Source of the DNA: UPXZ01 sp964541615
Lineage (GTDB): Bacteria > Bacteroidota > Bacteroidia > Bacteroidales > Paludibacteraceae
Reading direction: 5' to 3'
NCBI GenBank assembly: GCA_964541615.1
Contig: CAZIRA010000040.1
Span: 1-19,333, forward strand
Length of the DNA: 19,333 nt
The notes beneath the pieces were generated by a model. The model did no database searches. It worked only from the letters and a program-made list of their open reading frames with translations, and was not told where the DNA came from. Shown in pieces: positions 7,212-14,991 of this stretch. A program made the position numbers and the translations under genes. Position 1 is the first letter of the stretch; each line of letters opens with the position of its first letter.

Positions 7212-7934
7212 TCAGGCGTTTGTACCTGCTAATTCCCTGACTACCACAGATGCCAGCATCAATCCGAAAAGAGCGGGCATGTAGGAGATTGTCCCCGTAG
7301 TTGATCTTTTGTATTTTTCATCGGTTTCAATTACGCTTTCTTTGCAGGCTTCTTCGGTGGAAAAAACCACGGTTACACCTCTTTTAACGCCTAATTTATG
7401 TAATCGGGTTCTCACTGCTTTCGCCAGCGGACAGTAAGTTGTTTTAGAAATATCGTCAATTTTCACTTTTGCAGGATCTGTTTTGGCGCCTGCTCCCATG
7501 GCCGACACCACTTTTATCCCTTTTTCTACGCAATTTTTCAACAAATGAACCTTCGGCGACAAAGTATCAATCGCATCCACCACATAATCAAATTTCCCTT
7601 CATTAAGAATCTGATCCATGTTTTTTTCATCCAGCCAATCGGTGATTACATGGAGAACTACTGCCGGATTAATATCCCTGAGCCGTGAAGCCAGCACTTC
7701 AGCTTTAGACATGCCGACAGTAGAAGTGAGCGCTATCAATTGACGATTTATATTCGTTTCTGTAACTATGTCGCGGTCGATAAGTGTCAGCTTTCCCACA
7801 CCTGCACGGCAAATCGCTTCTGCAGCCATTCCTCCTACACCGCCCAGTCCGACGATGAGCACCGACGACTGTTTCAGCCGTTCCAAACCCTCTGTTCCAA
7901 TCAGCAACTCAGTGCGTTGCATCCAATTTGTCAT
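7212..7934 (-). CDS. tcdA: tRNA threonylcarbamoyladenosine dehydratase TcdA (CsdL)
   Basis: E1-like ThiF/MoeB-family enzyme that uses ATP to cyclise t6A37 of tRNAs into ct6A. At 240 aa it has the nucleotide-binding loop GLGGVGG (29-35), acidic D53 (LIDRD), the Arg-finger NINRQ (61-65), the VDAIDT motif (120-124), SAMGAGAKTDP (144-153) and TVVFSTEEA (188-196). The last two are typical of TcdA rather than MoeB or ThiF, and the Cys-X2-Cys zinc pairs of MoeB/ThiF are absent. I chose the ATG at 7934 (MTNWMQRTELLIG); the frame is open to a TTG at 8024, but that extension covers a strong hairpin and is not family-like. The gene diverges from the ygjP-like gene and probably leads a transcript with the mmcQ-like and lolD genes. 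Confidence 0.9.
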   Translation of the reverse strand: MTNWMQRTELLIGTEGLERLKQSSVLIVGLGGVGGMAAEAICRAGVGKLTLIDRDIVTETNINRQLIALTSTVGMSKAEVLASRLRDINPAVVLHVITDWLDEKNMDQILNEGKFDYVVDAIDTLSPKVHLLKNCVEKGIKVVSAMGAGAKTDPAKVKIDDISKTTYCPLAKAVRTRLHKLGVKRGVTVVFSTEEACKESVIETDEKYKRSTTGTISYMPALFGLMLASVVVRELAGTNA

Positions 7935-7955
7935 GTTCCGGAAACACAAATAAAT

Positions 7956-7994
7956 GACAGTATTTCTAACTCCGGGTGTAGTCAGAATACTGTC
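7956..7994 (-). promoter_or_regulatory. Structured leader (long hairpin) upstream of tcdA
   Basis: An imperfect inverted repeat 22 nt before the tcdA ATG. The outer 9 bp are perfect (GACAGTATT at 7956-7964, AATACTGTC at 7986-7994). The stem goes on inward across a one-base bulge and a G-U pair to 15 bp in all, with the 8-nt loop CCGGGTGT (plus strand). It lies inside the leader predicted from the TAACTTTG promoter at 8034-8041. The following T-rich tract is broken, so it is a poor terminator. It matches no riboswitch class I know; an RNA control element or a protein-binding palindrome are both possible. Confidence 0.6.
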
Positions 7995-8033
7995 TTGTAA
8001 AACAATTATATAGCTTATCAGCAAACCCTAAGG

Positions 8034-8041
8034 CAAAGTTA
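8034..8041 (-). promoter_or_regulatory. Candidate tcdA -7 promoter box
   Basis: On the minus strand TAACTTTG is an exact match to the Bacteroidota TAnnTTTG box, followed by the frequent C. A TTG at the right -33 distance is not evident. It would give a leader of about 90-100 nt containing the hairpin at 7956-7994. Confidence 0.45.
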
Positions 8042-8084
8042 ATTCTTTCAAACAAATATTATCCTTTAAGATTTAAATTTTTTG

Positions 8085-8092
8085 TAATTTTG
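8085..8092 (+). promoter_or_regulatory. Candidate ygjP-like gene -7 promoter box
   Basis: TAATTTTG, an exact TAnnTTTG match followed by C, facing away from the tcdA box 44 bp to the left. No TTG is seen at -33. The box overlaps the first possible TTG start codon (8090), so if it is used, translation must begin further downstream or on a transcript from another start. Confidence 0.4.
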
Positions 8093-8815
8093 CAGAAAAT
8101 TAAATCCTTGATTTCAGGAAAATACATAGATAGCGAACTTGGTGAGATTATTTTCAGGAAGAATCTGCGCTCCCGAAGGATGAGCATCAAAATTCTGTCG
8201 GATTGCCTGGAAGTGGTGCTGCCAATAGGATTCAGTGAAAAAGACGGGATGAATTTTGTGGAAAGCGTGAGGGCAAAGCTGATTTCGAAGCAGAAAATGG
8301 CTAAAAAAAAGAGTGTACAGCTCTCATCACAAACTCCATTAAAGACGCTTACATTTGATGTTCATCTGAAACAAACCGACAGAAAAGATCTTTTTTCATC
8401 GTTGAAATCAGGCATTCTGACGATTGAATTTCCTGACTCACTGCAAGAAGAAGATGCTCAAACCCAGCTTTATTTTTGGAACAGCATCAACTATTTTCTC
8501 CGAAAAGAAGCCAAAAGAGTTTTGCCCTACAGAACAAAGCAATTGGCAGAAAAATTTAATTTCAGCTTTTCGGAAGTAAAAATCCAATCATCCAAAACAC
8601 GCTGGGGAAGCTGCAATCGAAAAAAGACCGTCAATCTATCGTTTTATCTGCTTCTTTTACCTCAACATTTAGTGGATTATGTCATACTCCATGAACTCTG
8701 CCATACGAAAGAGATGAACCACAGCCCGAAATTCTGGGAATGGATGGAAAAAGTAACTGATGGAAAGGCAAAAATTCTTCGAAAAGAACTGAAAGGATAC
8801 ACCATTCCAAGGTAG
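8090..8815 (+). CDS. YgjP-like zinc metallopeptidase (M48 family)
   Basis: Protein of the YgjP/WLM group of putative zinc-dependent peptidases (COG1451). The C-terminal half has the family core: KTRWGSC (169-175), VNLSFYLLLLP, and the metal site HELCH (201-205) with a third ligand probably H211 (MNHSPKFW). The N-terminal part carries the FRKNLRSRRMSIKI stretch typical of the family. The start is doubtful: no in-frame ATG precedes residue 31 (8180), which lies inside the conserved N-terminal stretch. TTG at 8090 gives 241 aa and TTG at 8108 is the next choice. The coordinates given use the longer form. It diverges from tcdA. Function in vivo is unknown for the family, so only the fold and metal site are secure. 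Confidence 0.88.
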   Translation: MQKIKSLISGKYIDSELGEIIFRKNLRSRRMSIKILSDCLEVVLPIGFSEKDGMNFVESVRAKLISKQKMAKKKSVQLSSQTPLKTLTFDVHLKQTDRKDLFSSLKSGILTIEFPDSLQEEDAQTQLYFWNSINYFLRKEAKRVLPYRTKQLAEKFNFSFSEVKIQSSKTRWGSCNRKKTVNLSFYLLLLPQHLVDYVILHELCHTKEMNHSPKFWEWMEKVTDGKAKILRKELKGYTIPR

Positions 8816-8907
8816 TTTACTGACAAGATAGTTCACCGGTCGTTTTCAGACCATTATTATAACCTAGATTTTCTTCAAAAAATTTCCCTACTTTTTAACC
8901 CTTTACT

Positions 8908-9804
8908 ATGACGTTCAAAGCTCTAAAACCCTATATGATGCCGATTTCAATGACCATTGGAATTGTCTTATATCCATGGCTCAGCAAGTTGGCATTCATT
9001 ACGCCTTATCTTATTTTCATTATGCTGTTTTTCACTTACAGCAAGATGAATTTCAGGCAGATACGTCTTACCCGGATGCATTACATTCTTATTTCCATAC
9101 AGATAATTGGCAGCGTTTCGGTATATCTTGCTCTGCGTCCGATCAATGAAATCCTTGCTCAGGGAGCCATGATCTGCGTGCTGGCGCCCACAGCCACTTC
9201 TGCACCGGTAATTACAGCCATGCTCGGTGGCAGCGTGGAGAGCCTGATGGCTTACAGTCTGCTGAGCAATATGACGATTATTGTTGGTGCACCGCTGTTT
9301 TTCTCGTTTATCGGCGAATATCAGCAAGTTTCTTTCTGGGCATCATTTCTCAGCATTTCCAAACAGGTTGTTTTGCTTCTTTTCGTACCGTTGCTGATTG
9401 CGTTTGTCCTGCGCATTTTCACGCCAAAAGTCACAGAAAAAATCGGAAAATATGCAAGCCTCTCTTTTTATATCTGGACAATTGCCCTGATGATTGTTAC
9501 GGCGAGAACTGTCAATTTTATCTCTATCCAGGGCAGTGAAAGCTATTGGACGGAAGTTTTGCTCGCTATTGCTACATTCTTCATCTGTGCATTGCAGTTT
9601 TATTTCGGACGGAAAATCGGGAGAAAATATGACGACACAGTGGCTGGCGGACAAGGTTTGGGGCAGAAAAACACAGTGCTGGCTATCTGGATGTCGCAAA
9701 TCTACCTCAATCCGCTTGCATCCGTGGGTCCAGGCGCATACGTGCTCTGGCAGAATGCCGTAAATTCGTATCAGGTTTGGCGGAAAAGAAAAGTATTGCA
9801 ATAA
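8908..9804 (+). CDS. Bile acid:sodium symporter (BASS/SBF) family transporter
   Basis: 298-aa integral membrane protein with about nine hydrophobic segments, consistent with the BASS fold of ten helices less one. The two diagnostic broken-helix regions are present: APTATSAPVITAMLGG (about 94-109) and GQGLGQKNTVLAIWM (about 249-263), which in BASS proteins form the Na+ site at the core crossover. The true substrate is unknown; bacterial members carry bile acids, pantoate, keto-acids and others. It starts at an ATG 92 bp after the ygjP-like gene. That gap has no clear terminator and only a weak promoter-like TAGATTTT (8865-8872), so co-transcription is possible. Family call firm, substrate open. 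Confidence 0.85.
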   Translation: MTFKALKPYMMPISMTIGIVLYPWLSKLAFITPYLIFIMLFFTYSKMNFRQIRLTRMHYILISIQIIGSVSVYLALRPINEILAQGAMICVLAPTATSAPVITAMLGGSVESLMAYSLLSNMTIIVGAPLFFSFIGEYQQVSFWASFLSISKQVVLLLFVPLLIAFVLRIFTPKVTEKIGKYASLSFYIWTIALMIVTARTVNFISIQGSESYWTEVLLAIATFFICALQFYFGRKIGRKYDDTVAGGQGLGQKNTVLAIWMSQIYLNPLASVGPGAYVLWQNAVNSYQVWRKRKVLQ

Positions 9805-9850
9805 TGCTTCGTATTGATAAAAACTATTATCTTTATCCAATTGTTACAAA

Positions 9851-10150
9851 ATGAAAAATATGGACATAAAGGTAGAACTAATTAAAAATGAAAATCGGGG
9901 TGAATTTTCGCTTTATGTGAACGACGAACTTTCCGGTGAAATGAATTTCATTTACAAAGAAAACGATGTAATCAGCGTAAATCACACAGGCATAAACAGC
10001 GAATTGAAAGGGCTCGGAATGGGCAAATATTTGATGGAAGAGATGGTGAAATTTGCTCGTGAAAACAACCTCAAAGTTATCCCAACCTGCCCGTACGTAA
10101 AATTAATGATTGACAGGACTCCCGAATATCTAGATATTTTACAAAAATGA
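9851..10150 (+). CDS. GNAT-like N-acetyltransferase, NATD1/YidJ type
   Basis: 99-aa single-domain protein of the minimal GNAT group (COG2388). Visible are the short N-terminal sheets with FSLYVNDELSGEMNFIY, the acetyl-CoA pyrophosphate-binding loop in the form LKGLGMGKYLMEEMV (about 53-67) and the C-terminal KVIPTCPYVKLMI block characteristic of NATD1 proteins. The acceptor is unknown. A start at M4 is equally possible. The stop overlaps the ATG of the dGTPase gene by 4 bp (ATGA), implying translational coupling. Upstream, TATCTTTA at 9828-9835 is one base off the -7 consensus but lacks a spaced TTG. Confidence 0.88.
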   Translation: MKNMDIKVELIKNENRGEFSLYVNDELSGEMNFIYKENDVISVNHTGINSELKGLGMGKYLMEEMVKFARENNLKVIPTCPYVKLMIDRTPEYLDILQK

Positions 10151-11466
10151 TGAATTGGCAACAGCTTCTCACTCCTGTCCGGCTCGGACAGGAAAATTTT
10201 CACGACCGCGAGCGGGACAACCGCAACCAATTTCAGCGAGACTACGACCGGCTGATCTTCTCTGCGCCATTTCGCCGATTACAGAACAAAACGCAGGTTT
10301 TTCCGCTTCCGGGGAGTGTATTTGTTCACAATCGACTGACTCACAGCCTTGAAGTGGCAAGCGTTGGGCGTTCGTTGGGGATGAATGTGGCTGAATTTCA
10401 CAAAAAAGAAAACATCAATTACCTGGACGAAATCGGTGCTATTGTGTCTGCAGCCTGCCTGGCTCACGATCTGGGCAATCCACCATTCGGCCATTCGGGT
10501 GAAGAGGCTATCGCAACCTACTTTTCGGAAGGTGAAGGTCATCCTTTGAAAGAAAAGCTCAGCGCCGGAGAATGGGCTGATTTTACACATTTTGATGGAA
10601 ATGCCAACGCTTTCCGGTTGCTCACTCACCAGTTCAACGGCAGGCGACCAGGCGGATTTGTACTAACATACAGCACATTGGCCTCCATAATTAAATATCC
10701 TTATGCATCGATTCATGCCGATCCAAAAAAACAAAAATTCGGGTTTTTTGAATCTGAAAAAGCGGATTACCAGAAAATTGCTGCTGAAATGGGTATTTCT
10801 CGTCATGAAAAAAATCCAACCCGGTATGTTCGTCATCCGCTGGTTTATCTTGTAGAAGCAGCCGATGATATCTGCTACCAGGTAATGGATATAGAAGATG
10901 CCCACAAGCTCAGAATTCTTACGACAGAAGACACCAAAGAACTTTATTTCCGGTTTTTTGATGAGAACAGATTAAAAAGAATCAAGGATAACATCTCCAT
11001 CGTAAAAGATATCAACGAGCAGATTGCCTACCTGCGCTCTTCGGTCATCGGTCAACTGGTAGAAGAATGCAGCCGTGCATTTACCGAGAATGAGACATCG
11101 ATTATGGAGGGAAATTTTGAGGGTTCGCTGATCAGGAATATTTCTTCAAAATCGGCCGATGCTTACATGCACTGTTCGAGCGTTGCAGTGGAGAAAATCT
11201 ACAAATCGCAGGAAGTCCTGGATATTGAATTGGCTGGTTACCGGATTATTTATACACTGATGGAGTATTTTGTAGATGCTGTGATGCATCCTGAAAAAAG
11301 CTATTCCAGGCAGTTGCTCAACCGTATTCCGGAGCAATACGAAATTTACAGCCCGACTATTTATGGGAAAGTTCAGGCTATTCTGGATTACATTTCCGGA
11401 ATGACTGATGTATATGCACTGGATTTGTACAAAAAAATTACAGGAATCAGTGTGGCAAATATGTAG
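10147..11466 (+). CDS. dgt: Deoxyguanosinetriphosphate triphosphohydrolase (dGTPase)
   Basis: HD-domain dNTP triphosphohydrolase releasing tripolyphosphate from dGTP, or other dNTPs in this subfamily, to adjust the nucleotide pool. At 439 aa it has the metal-binding residues H66 (RLTHSLEV), H107-D108 (LAHDLGNPPFGHSGEEA) and D240 (VEAADDICY), plus the N-terminal DYDRLIFSAPFRRLQNKTQVFPL block. Length is between E. coli Dgt (505) and shorter type-2 enzymes. The start is at ATGATG, so 10147 or 10150 are both possible; the first overlaps the GNAT stop. It ends the plus-strand gene run and is followed by a hairpin, then the converging rodA gene. Which dNTP is preferred cannot be told from sequence. 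Confidence 0.95.
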   Translation: MMNWQQLLTPVRLGQENFHDRERDNRNQFQRDYDRLIFSAPFRRLQNKTQVFPLPGSVFVHNRLTHSLEVASVGRSLGMNVAEFHKKENINYLDEIGAIVSAACLAHDLGNPPFGHSGEEAIATYFSEGEGHPLKEKLSAGEWADFTHFDGNANAFRLLTHQFNGRRPGGFVLTYSTLASIIKYPYASIHADPKKQKFGFFESEKADYQKIAAEMGISRHEKNPTRYVRHPLVYLVEAADDICYQVMDIEDAHKLRILTTEDTKELYFRFFDENRLKRIKDNISIVKDINEQIAYLRSSVIGQLVEECSRAFTENETSIMEGNFEGSLIRNISSKSADAYMHCSSVAVEKIYKSQEVLDIELAGYRIIYTLMEYFVDAVMHPEKSYSRQLLNRIPEQYEIYSPTIYGKVQAILDYISGMTDVYALDLYKKITGISVANM

Positions 11467-11490
11467 GATTTAATCCTGCCCCTCCCTAAA

Positions 11491-11520
11491 TCCCTCTCCT
11501 CAAGAGAGGGACTTTTCTAT
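11491..11520 (+). terminator. Hairpin downstream of dgt, probable terminator in a Bacteroidota palindromic motif
   Basis: An 8-bp perfect stem, TCCCTCTC (11491-11498) with GAGAGGGA (11504-11511), a loop of CTCAA, and then CTTTTCTAT. It begins 24 nt after the dgt stop. The short T-run makes it a modest terminator. Together with the preceding CCCCTCCCTAAA it has the look of a small palindromic motif I recall from many Bacteroidota intergenic regions. A tiny palindrome AGGATT-T-AATCCT (11465-11477) spans the stop codon just before it. Confidence 0.65.
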
Positions 11521-11576
11521 GCAGAACGTAACAGCTAATTCTCTTTTTATAGATTTTGCACCCACCTTAGTCTTTT

Positions 11577-11637
11577 GCTGATTTACGCAGTTTTATTTAT
11601 CAGTTTTAGTAAAATTATCAGCGTCATCAGCGTGCTG
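11577..11637. repeat. Degenerate CTGAT/ACGC-rich dispersed-type repeat
   Basis: The dgt/rodA convergent gap (11467-11640) carries, after the terminator, a run of reiterated short words: gCTGATttACGCAG, TTATCAGttttag, ATTATCAGCG and TCATCAGCGTGC, with the central TTTTAGTAAAA. Such CTGAT/TCAGCG-repeating stretches recur in intergenic DNA of Bacteroidota genomes as I remember them. No reading frame or transposase accompanies it. Confidence 0.45.
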
Positions 11638-11640
11638 TTC

Positions 11641-13086
11641 TTACTGTTTCCTTGCCGCATCTAATCGCAGCAGGATGAAAAGCATCAGCGTAAAGCTCCA
11701 CAGCGACGATCCGCCGTAACTCAGAAAAGGCAGCGGAATTCCGATTACAGGCATCAAGCCGATTACCATCCCGATATTTACCATCAGGTGGAAAAAGAAA
11801 ATACTGGCTACGCTATAGGCGTAAACACGATTGAAAGTAGTTTTCTGCCTTTCGGCAATGCGTATTATTTTCAATAAAAGCCAAAGGTAAATCAAAACAA
11901 CGATGGTCGACCCTACAAATCCCCACTCCTCGCCTACTGTACAGAAAATAAAGTCTGTATCCTGTTCAGGTACGTATTTCAGCTTGGTTTGCGTGCCGTT
12001 CAGATAGCCTTTTCCGAATAATCCGCCTGAACCGATGGCTATTTTCGATTGATTCACATTATATCCTGCACCGCGAAGATCTTCTTCCATATTCAGAAGT
12101 ACTTTGATACGTGTCTGCTGGTGAGGCTCCAGGACATTATTGAACAAATAATCGGCTGAGAAACAGAAGATTATTGAACCGAGAGTAATCCAGACTACTG
12201 CCAGGTATTTTTTGAAATGTTTCAGCCTGTAGATGAAAAACCAATATACACAGGAAGCTGCCACAATTCCAATTGCCACGTAATCGTAATTAATCGGCAA
12301 CCAGATATTCAGCACAAACGAAATAGCTGAAATCCCCACCACTCCGAGAAGAAGCCAGGTGGCTTCGCGTCTGTGATTGTTGAAGAAAAATGCGTAAATA
12401 TACTGAATAACAAGCACCAAAAGCATGGCCAGCACCATGCCGAGCGTACCGCTGTCAGCCTGTATGGGAACTTCGCTGAATCCGATGGAAAGAACGAACA
12501 ACAAAACAGCCAGAACTCCTAAGAGCAGTACTATTCCGTTCATCCCTTCACGGTAAAACATCAACAAGAATGCCATGAACACCAGCGCACTACCCGTTTC
12601 GCGCTGCATCACAATCAAAACCATTGGCAGAAACACAAACATCCCTAACGGAATAAGTTCTTTCCAGGTTTTTATCTGAAAATTGTAGGAACCCATAAAC
12701 CGTGCTAATGCCAATGCAGTCGCAGTTTTGGCTAATTCAGCTGGTTGAAAGCTGACAGGGCCGAAAACGAGCCAGGATCGGGAGCCTTTTACGTCGGTTG
12801 CCAGAAAAATGGTAGCAATCAGCAGCAAGATGACCAGTCCATAAAAAACATAGGCAAAATAGCTGTATAACCTTGAGTCGAGAAGGAGAATGACTCCGGC
12901 AAGCCCAATGGCTGTAATCACCCACACAAACTGCTTTCCGGCACGGTTGCTGAAATCAAAAATGCTTGATTGGTCAAAATCGTAGCTTGCGCCGTAGATA
13001 TTCAGCCACCCGAATACAACCAGAAACAGGTAGATACCGACTACCGTCCAGTCCAACGAATATTTTATACTAGTATCTCTTGGCAT
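11641..13086 (-). CDS. rodA: RodA, SEDS peptidoglycan glycosyltransferase
   Basis: Polytopic inner-membrane SEDS enzyme that polymerises lipid II into glycan strands during elongation, paired with PBP2. Family motifs: GSRSWLVFGPVSFQPAELAK (101-120), RETGSALV (162-169), HQQTRIKVLLNM (322-333), GAGYNVNQSKIAIGSGGLFGKG (339-360), PEQDTDFIF (373-381) and GIPLPFLSYGGSS near the C-terminus. At 481 aa it is about 110 residues longer than E. coli RodA (370); the excess lies between about 205 and 312 and is hydrophobic, probably adding helices, which I recall as usual in Bacteroidota. Its ATG overlaps the mrdA stop by 17 bp, so translation is coupled. It is the last gene of the elongation operon. Confidence 0.96.
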   Translation of the reverse strand: MPRDTSIKYSLDWTVVGIYLFLVVFGWLNIYGASYDFDQSSIFDFSNRAGKQFVWVITAIGLAGVILLLDSRLYSYFAYVFYGLVILLLIATIFLATDVKGSRSWLVFGPVSFQPAELAKTATALALARFMGSYNFQIKTWKELIPLGMFVFLPMVLIVMQRETGSALVFMAFLLMFYREGMNGIVLLLGVLAVLLFVLSIGFSEVPIQADSGTLGMVLAMLLVLVIQYIYAFFFNNHRREATWLLLGVVGISAISFVLNIWLPINYDYVAIGIVAASCVYWFFIYRLKHFKKYLAVVWITLGSIIFCFSADYLFNNVLEPHQQTRIKVLLNMEEDLRGAGYNVNQSKIAIGSGGLFGKGYLNGTQTKLKYVPEQDTDFIFCTVGEEWGFVGSTIVVLIYLWLLLKIIRIAERQKTTFNRVYAYSVASIFFFHLMVNIGMVIGLMPVIGIPLPFLSYGGSSLWSFTLMLFILLRLDAARKQ

Positions 13087-14905
13087 TAGGATTTGTAACT
13101 CTTCGTGAATACTCTTCTACCATTTCCGGACGCGTCATTTTTTTAGTCAAATACTGCTCCATCAACAAACTCGAAATCGGCGCTGCCCACGTAGAACCGA
13201 AACCAGCATTCTCTACCACTACCGCAATCACGATTTGTGGGTTTTCTCTCGGTGCATACCCAATATAAAATGCGTGGTCTTTCCCTTTGTTGTTCTGAAC
13301 CGTTCCGGTTTTACCGCAAGATACAATTCCCGGCACTTTATAATGGCGACCGGTTCCAAACTCACTCACGCGCCACATTCCTTCATCCACAATGTCATAA
13401 TATTCTTTGTTGATACTGGTTTCGTGTCTGTGGGTAAGCATCGAATCGGCTTTGTTCAGGTGAGGCGTAATGTAATACCCTCTGTTGGCAATGGCTGTAA
13501 CGCTATTGGCAAGCTGGAGAGGTGTTACAAGGATTTCACCCTGACCAATGGAAAGTGAGCGAACCGTCAGGGCGCGCCAACCTGTTTCTCCAAAATATTT
13601 ATCATAAAAAGCGGTGCTTGGGATATTTCCCCTACTCTGCTGATAAATATCGGTGTCTTCAAAACGACTTCCGAATCCAAAACTCATGATCTGATCACGC
13701 CAGGCGTCGTACGATTTTTTGAACTTCGTATTTTTATTGCCGTATCCGTTTTTCTCGACGGTAGAGCGGAATGTCTGCCAGAAATAGGGATTACAGCTTT
13801 GCTCGATAGCATTCAGCAAATTGATGGACGATCCGTGAGAGTGAGTGCATCGTATCGGAGATGATCCTGTACCGGAACAATGGAAACGCGTATGAGGCTG
13901 TATGGCTCCGAGTTCCAATGCTACCAGTGCCTGAAAAGATTTAAAGGTTGATCCCGGAGAGTAAGTCGCCTGCGTAGCCCGGTTGTAAAGCGGTTTTATC
14001 GGATCATTGAGCAGCATGTTGTAATTTTTTGAGCGCTGTCTTCCAACCAACAAAGCCGGATTAAATGTAGGATTGGAAACCATAGCGAGGATTTCTCCTG
14101 TTTTTGGTTCTATAGCCACTACACTTCCCACTTTTCCGGTCAGTAATTTCTCTCCCAGCATCTGAAGCTGAATGTCAATAGTTGTTTTCAGGTTCGTACC
14201 TGCTTTGGGTGAAATGTCTTTTGCTCCGTTTTCGTACCTTCCTTTGATACGCCCTCTGGCATCGCGAAGCAGAATTTCCACCCCTTTTTCACCACGCAAC
14301 TCATCTTCGTACGTATTTTCCAGTCCATCACGTCCGGCGTAGTCGCCGGGCTCGTAGTACTCGTCATTCTCAATCATCCTGGGCGTCACTTCGCCAATGC
14401 TTCCCAGCACGTGTCCGCCTGCAGCAAACCGATATTCCCGCAGGGTACGGGTCTGAATGTAAAATCCGCTGTATTTGTACATCGACTGCTGTATGGTTGC
14501 CACATCCTGAATTTCGAGCTGCGTCATGAAAACCTGTGGTGTAAGCGAAGAGTAGGAAGGATTTTTCTCCCTGTTTTTCACCTCTTTCATCCTTTCATCG
14601 AAATATTCTTTCGTGATATTCAGGTCGTTGCAAAATGAAAGCGTATCCAGGTTTTGGATTTCACGGTTGATGAATGCAATATCATAAGCGGGCTTATTGT
14701 ACACGAGCAGCGAATCATTCCTGTCGTAAATAAGTCCGCGCGGCGGGAAAATGGTTTTGTTGAGAAATGCATTGCTGGCAGCGCCTTTCTTGTATTTATC
14801 GTCCAGAATTTGGAGTGAAAAGAGGCGCAGGATGTAAATCACCACCAACGTGACCATTATTATAGCAATAACGGTTCCTCTATGTTGAAGTTTATCGTTG
14901 ATCAT
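13070..14905 (-). CDS. mrdA: Penicillin-binding protein 2 (elongation transpeptidase)
   Basis: Class B monofunctional D,D-transpeptidase that cross-links glycan made by RodA. It is 611 aa (E. coli PBP2 633). Order of parts: an N-terminal membrane anchor (about 12-32), the pedestal/dimerisation domain starting FPPRGLIYDRND (53-64), GRDGLENTYEDELRG (191-205), then the catalytic domain with the acyl-ester serine S319-T-F-K322, S370-C-N372 and K532-TGT. All three active-site motifs are intact. The start ATG at 14905 gives the usual short cytoplasmic tail. It follows mreD by 86 bp of AT-rich sequence without a clear promoter and overlaps rodA. Placement in the mre cluster rules out the division protein FtsI. 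Confidence 0.97.
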   Translation of the reverse strand: MINDKLQHRGTVIAIIMVTLVVIYILRLFSLQILDDKYKKGAASNAFLNKTIFPPRGLIYDRNDSLLVYNKPAYDIAFINREIQNLDTLSFCNDLNITKEYFDERMKEVKNREKNPSYSSLTPQVFMTQLEIQDVATIQQSMYKYSGFYIQTRTLREYRFAAGGHVLGSIGEVTPRMIENDEYYEPGDYAGRDGLENTYEDELRGEKGVEILLRDARGRIKGRYENGAKDISPKAGTNLKTTIDIQLQMLGEKLLTGKVGSVVAIEPKTGEILAMVSNPTFNPALLVGRQRSKNYNMLLNDPIKPLYNRATQATYSPGSTFKSFQALVALELGAIQPHTRFHCSGTGSSPIRCTHSHGSSINLLNAIEQSCNPYFWQTFRSTVEKNGYGNKNTKFKKSYDAWRDQIMSFGFGSRFEDTDIYQQSRGNIPSTAFYDKYFGETGWRALTVRSLSIGQGEILVTPLQLANSVTAIANRGYYITPHLNKADSMLTHRHETSINKEYYDIVDEGMWRVSEFGTGRHYKVPGIVSCGKTGTVQNNKGKDHAFYIGYAPRENPQIVIAVVVENAGFGSTWAAPISSLLMEQYLTKKMTRPEMVEEYSRRVTNPNAKRY

Positions 14906-14991
14906 TGATTGGTGGTGGAAAAATTAGAAAAATCTATTTTGAAAAAATGTTATGAAAAAAAATCGAATCGGAAAATCAAAATTACAAAATA

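Noticed and set aside
7935..8024. N-terminal extension of TcdA from TTG 8024
   Set aside because: The added 30 residues are not family-like and overlie the strong leader hairpin; the ATG at 7934 gives a normal TcdA N-terminus.
8968..9840. Antisense frames over the BASS transporter (8968-9327 and 9343-9840)
   Set aside because: Their His/Cys/Arg-rich content follows from reading a membrane protein gene backwards, and the plus-strand product has clear family motifs.
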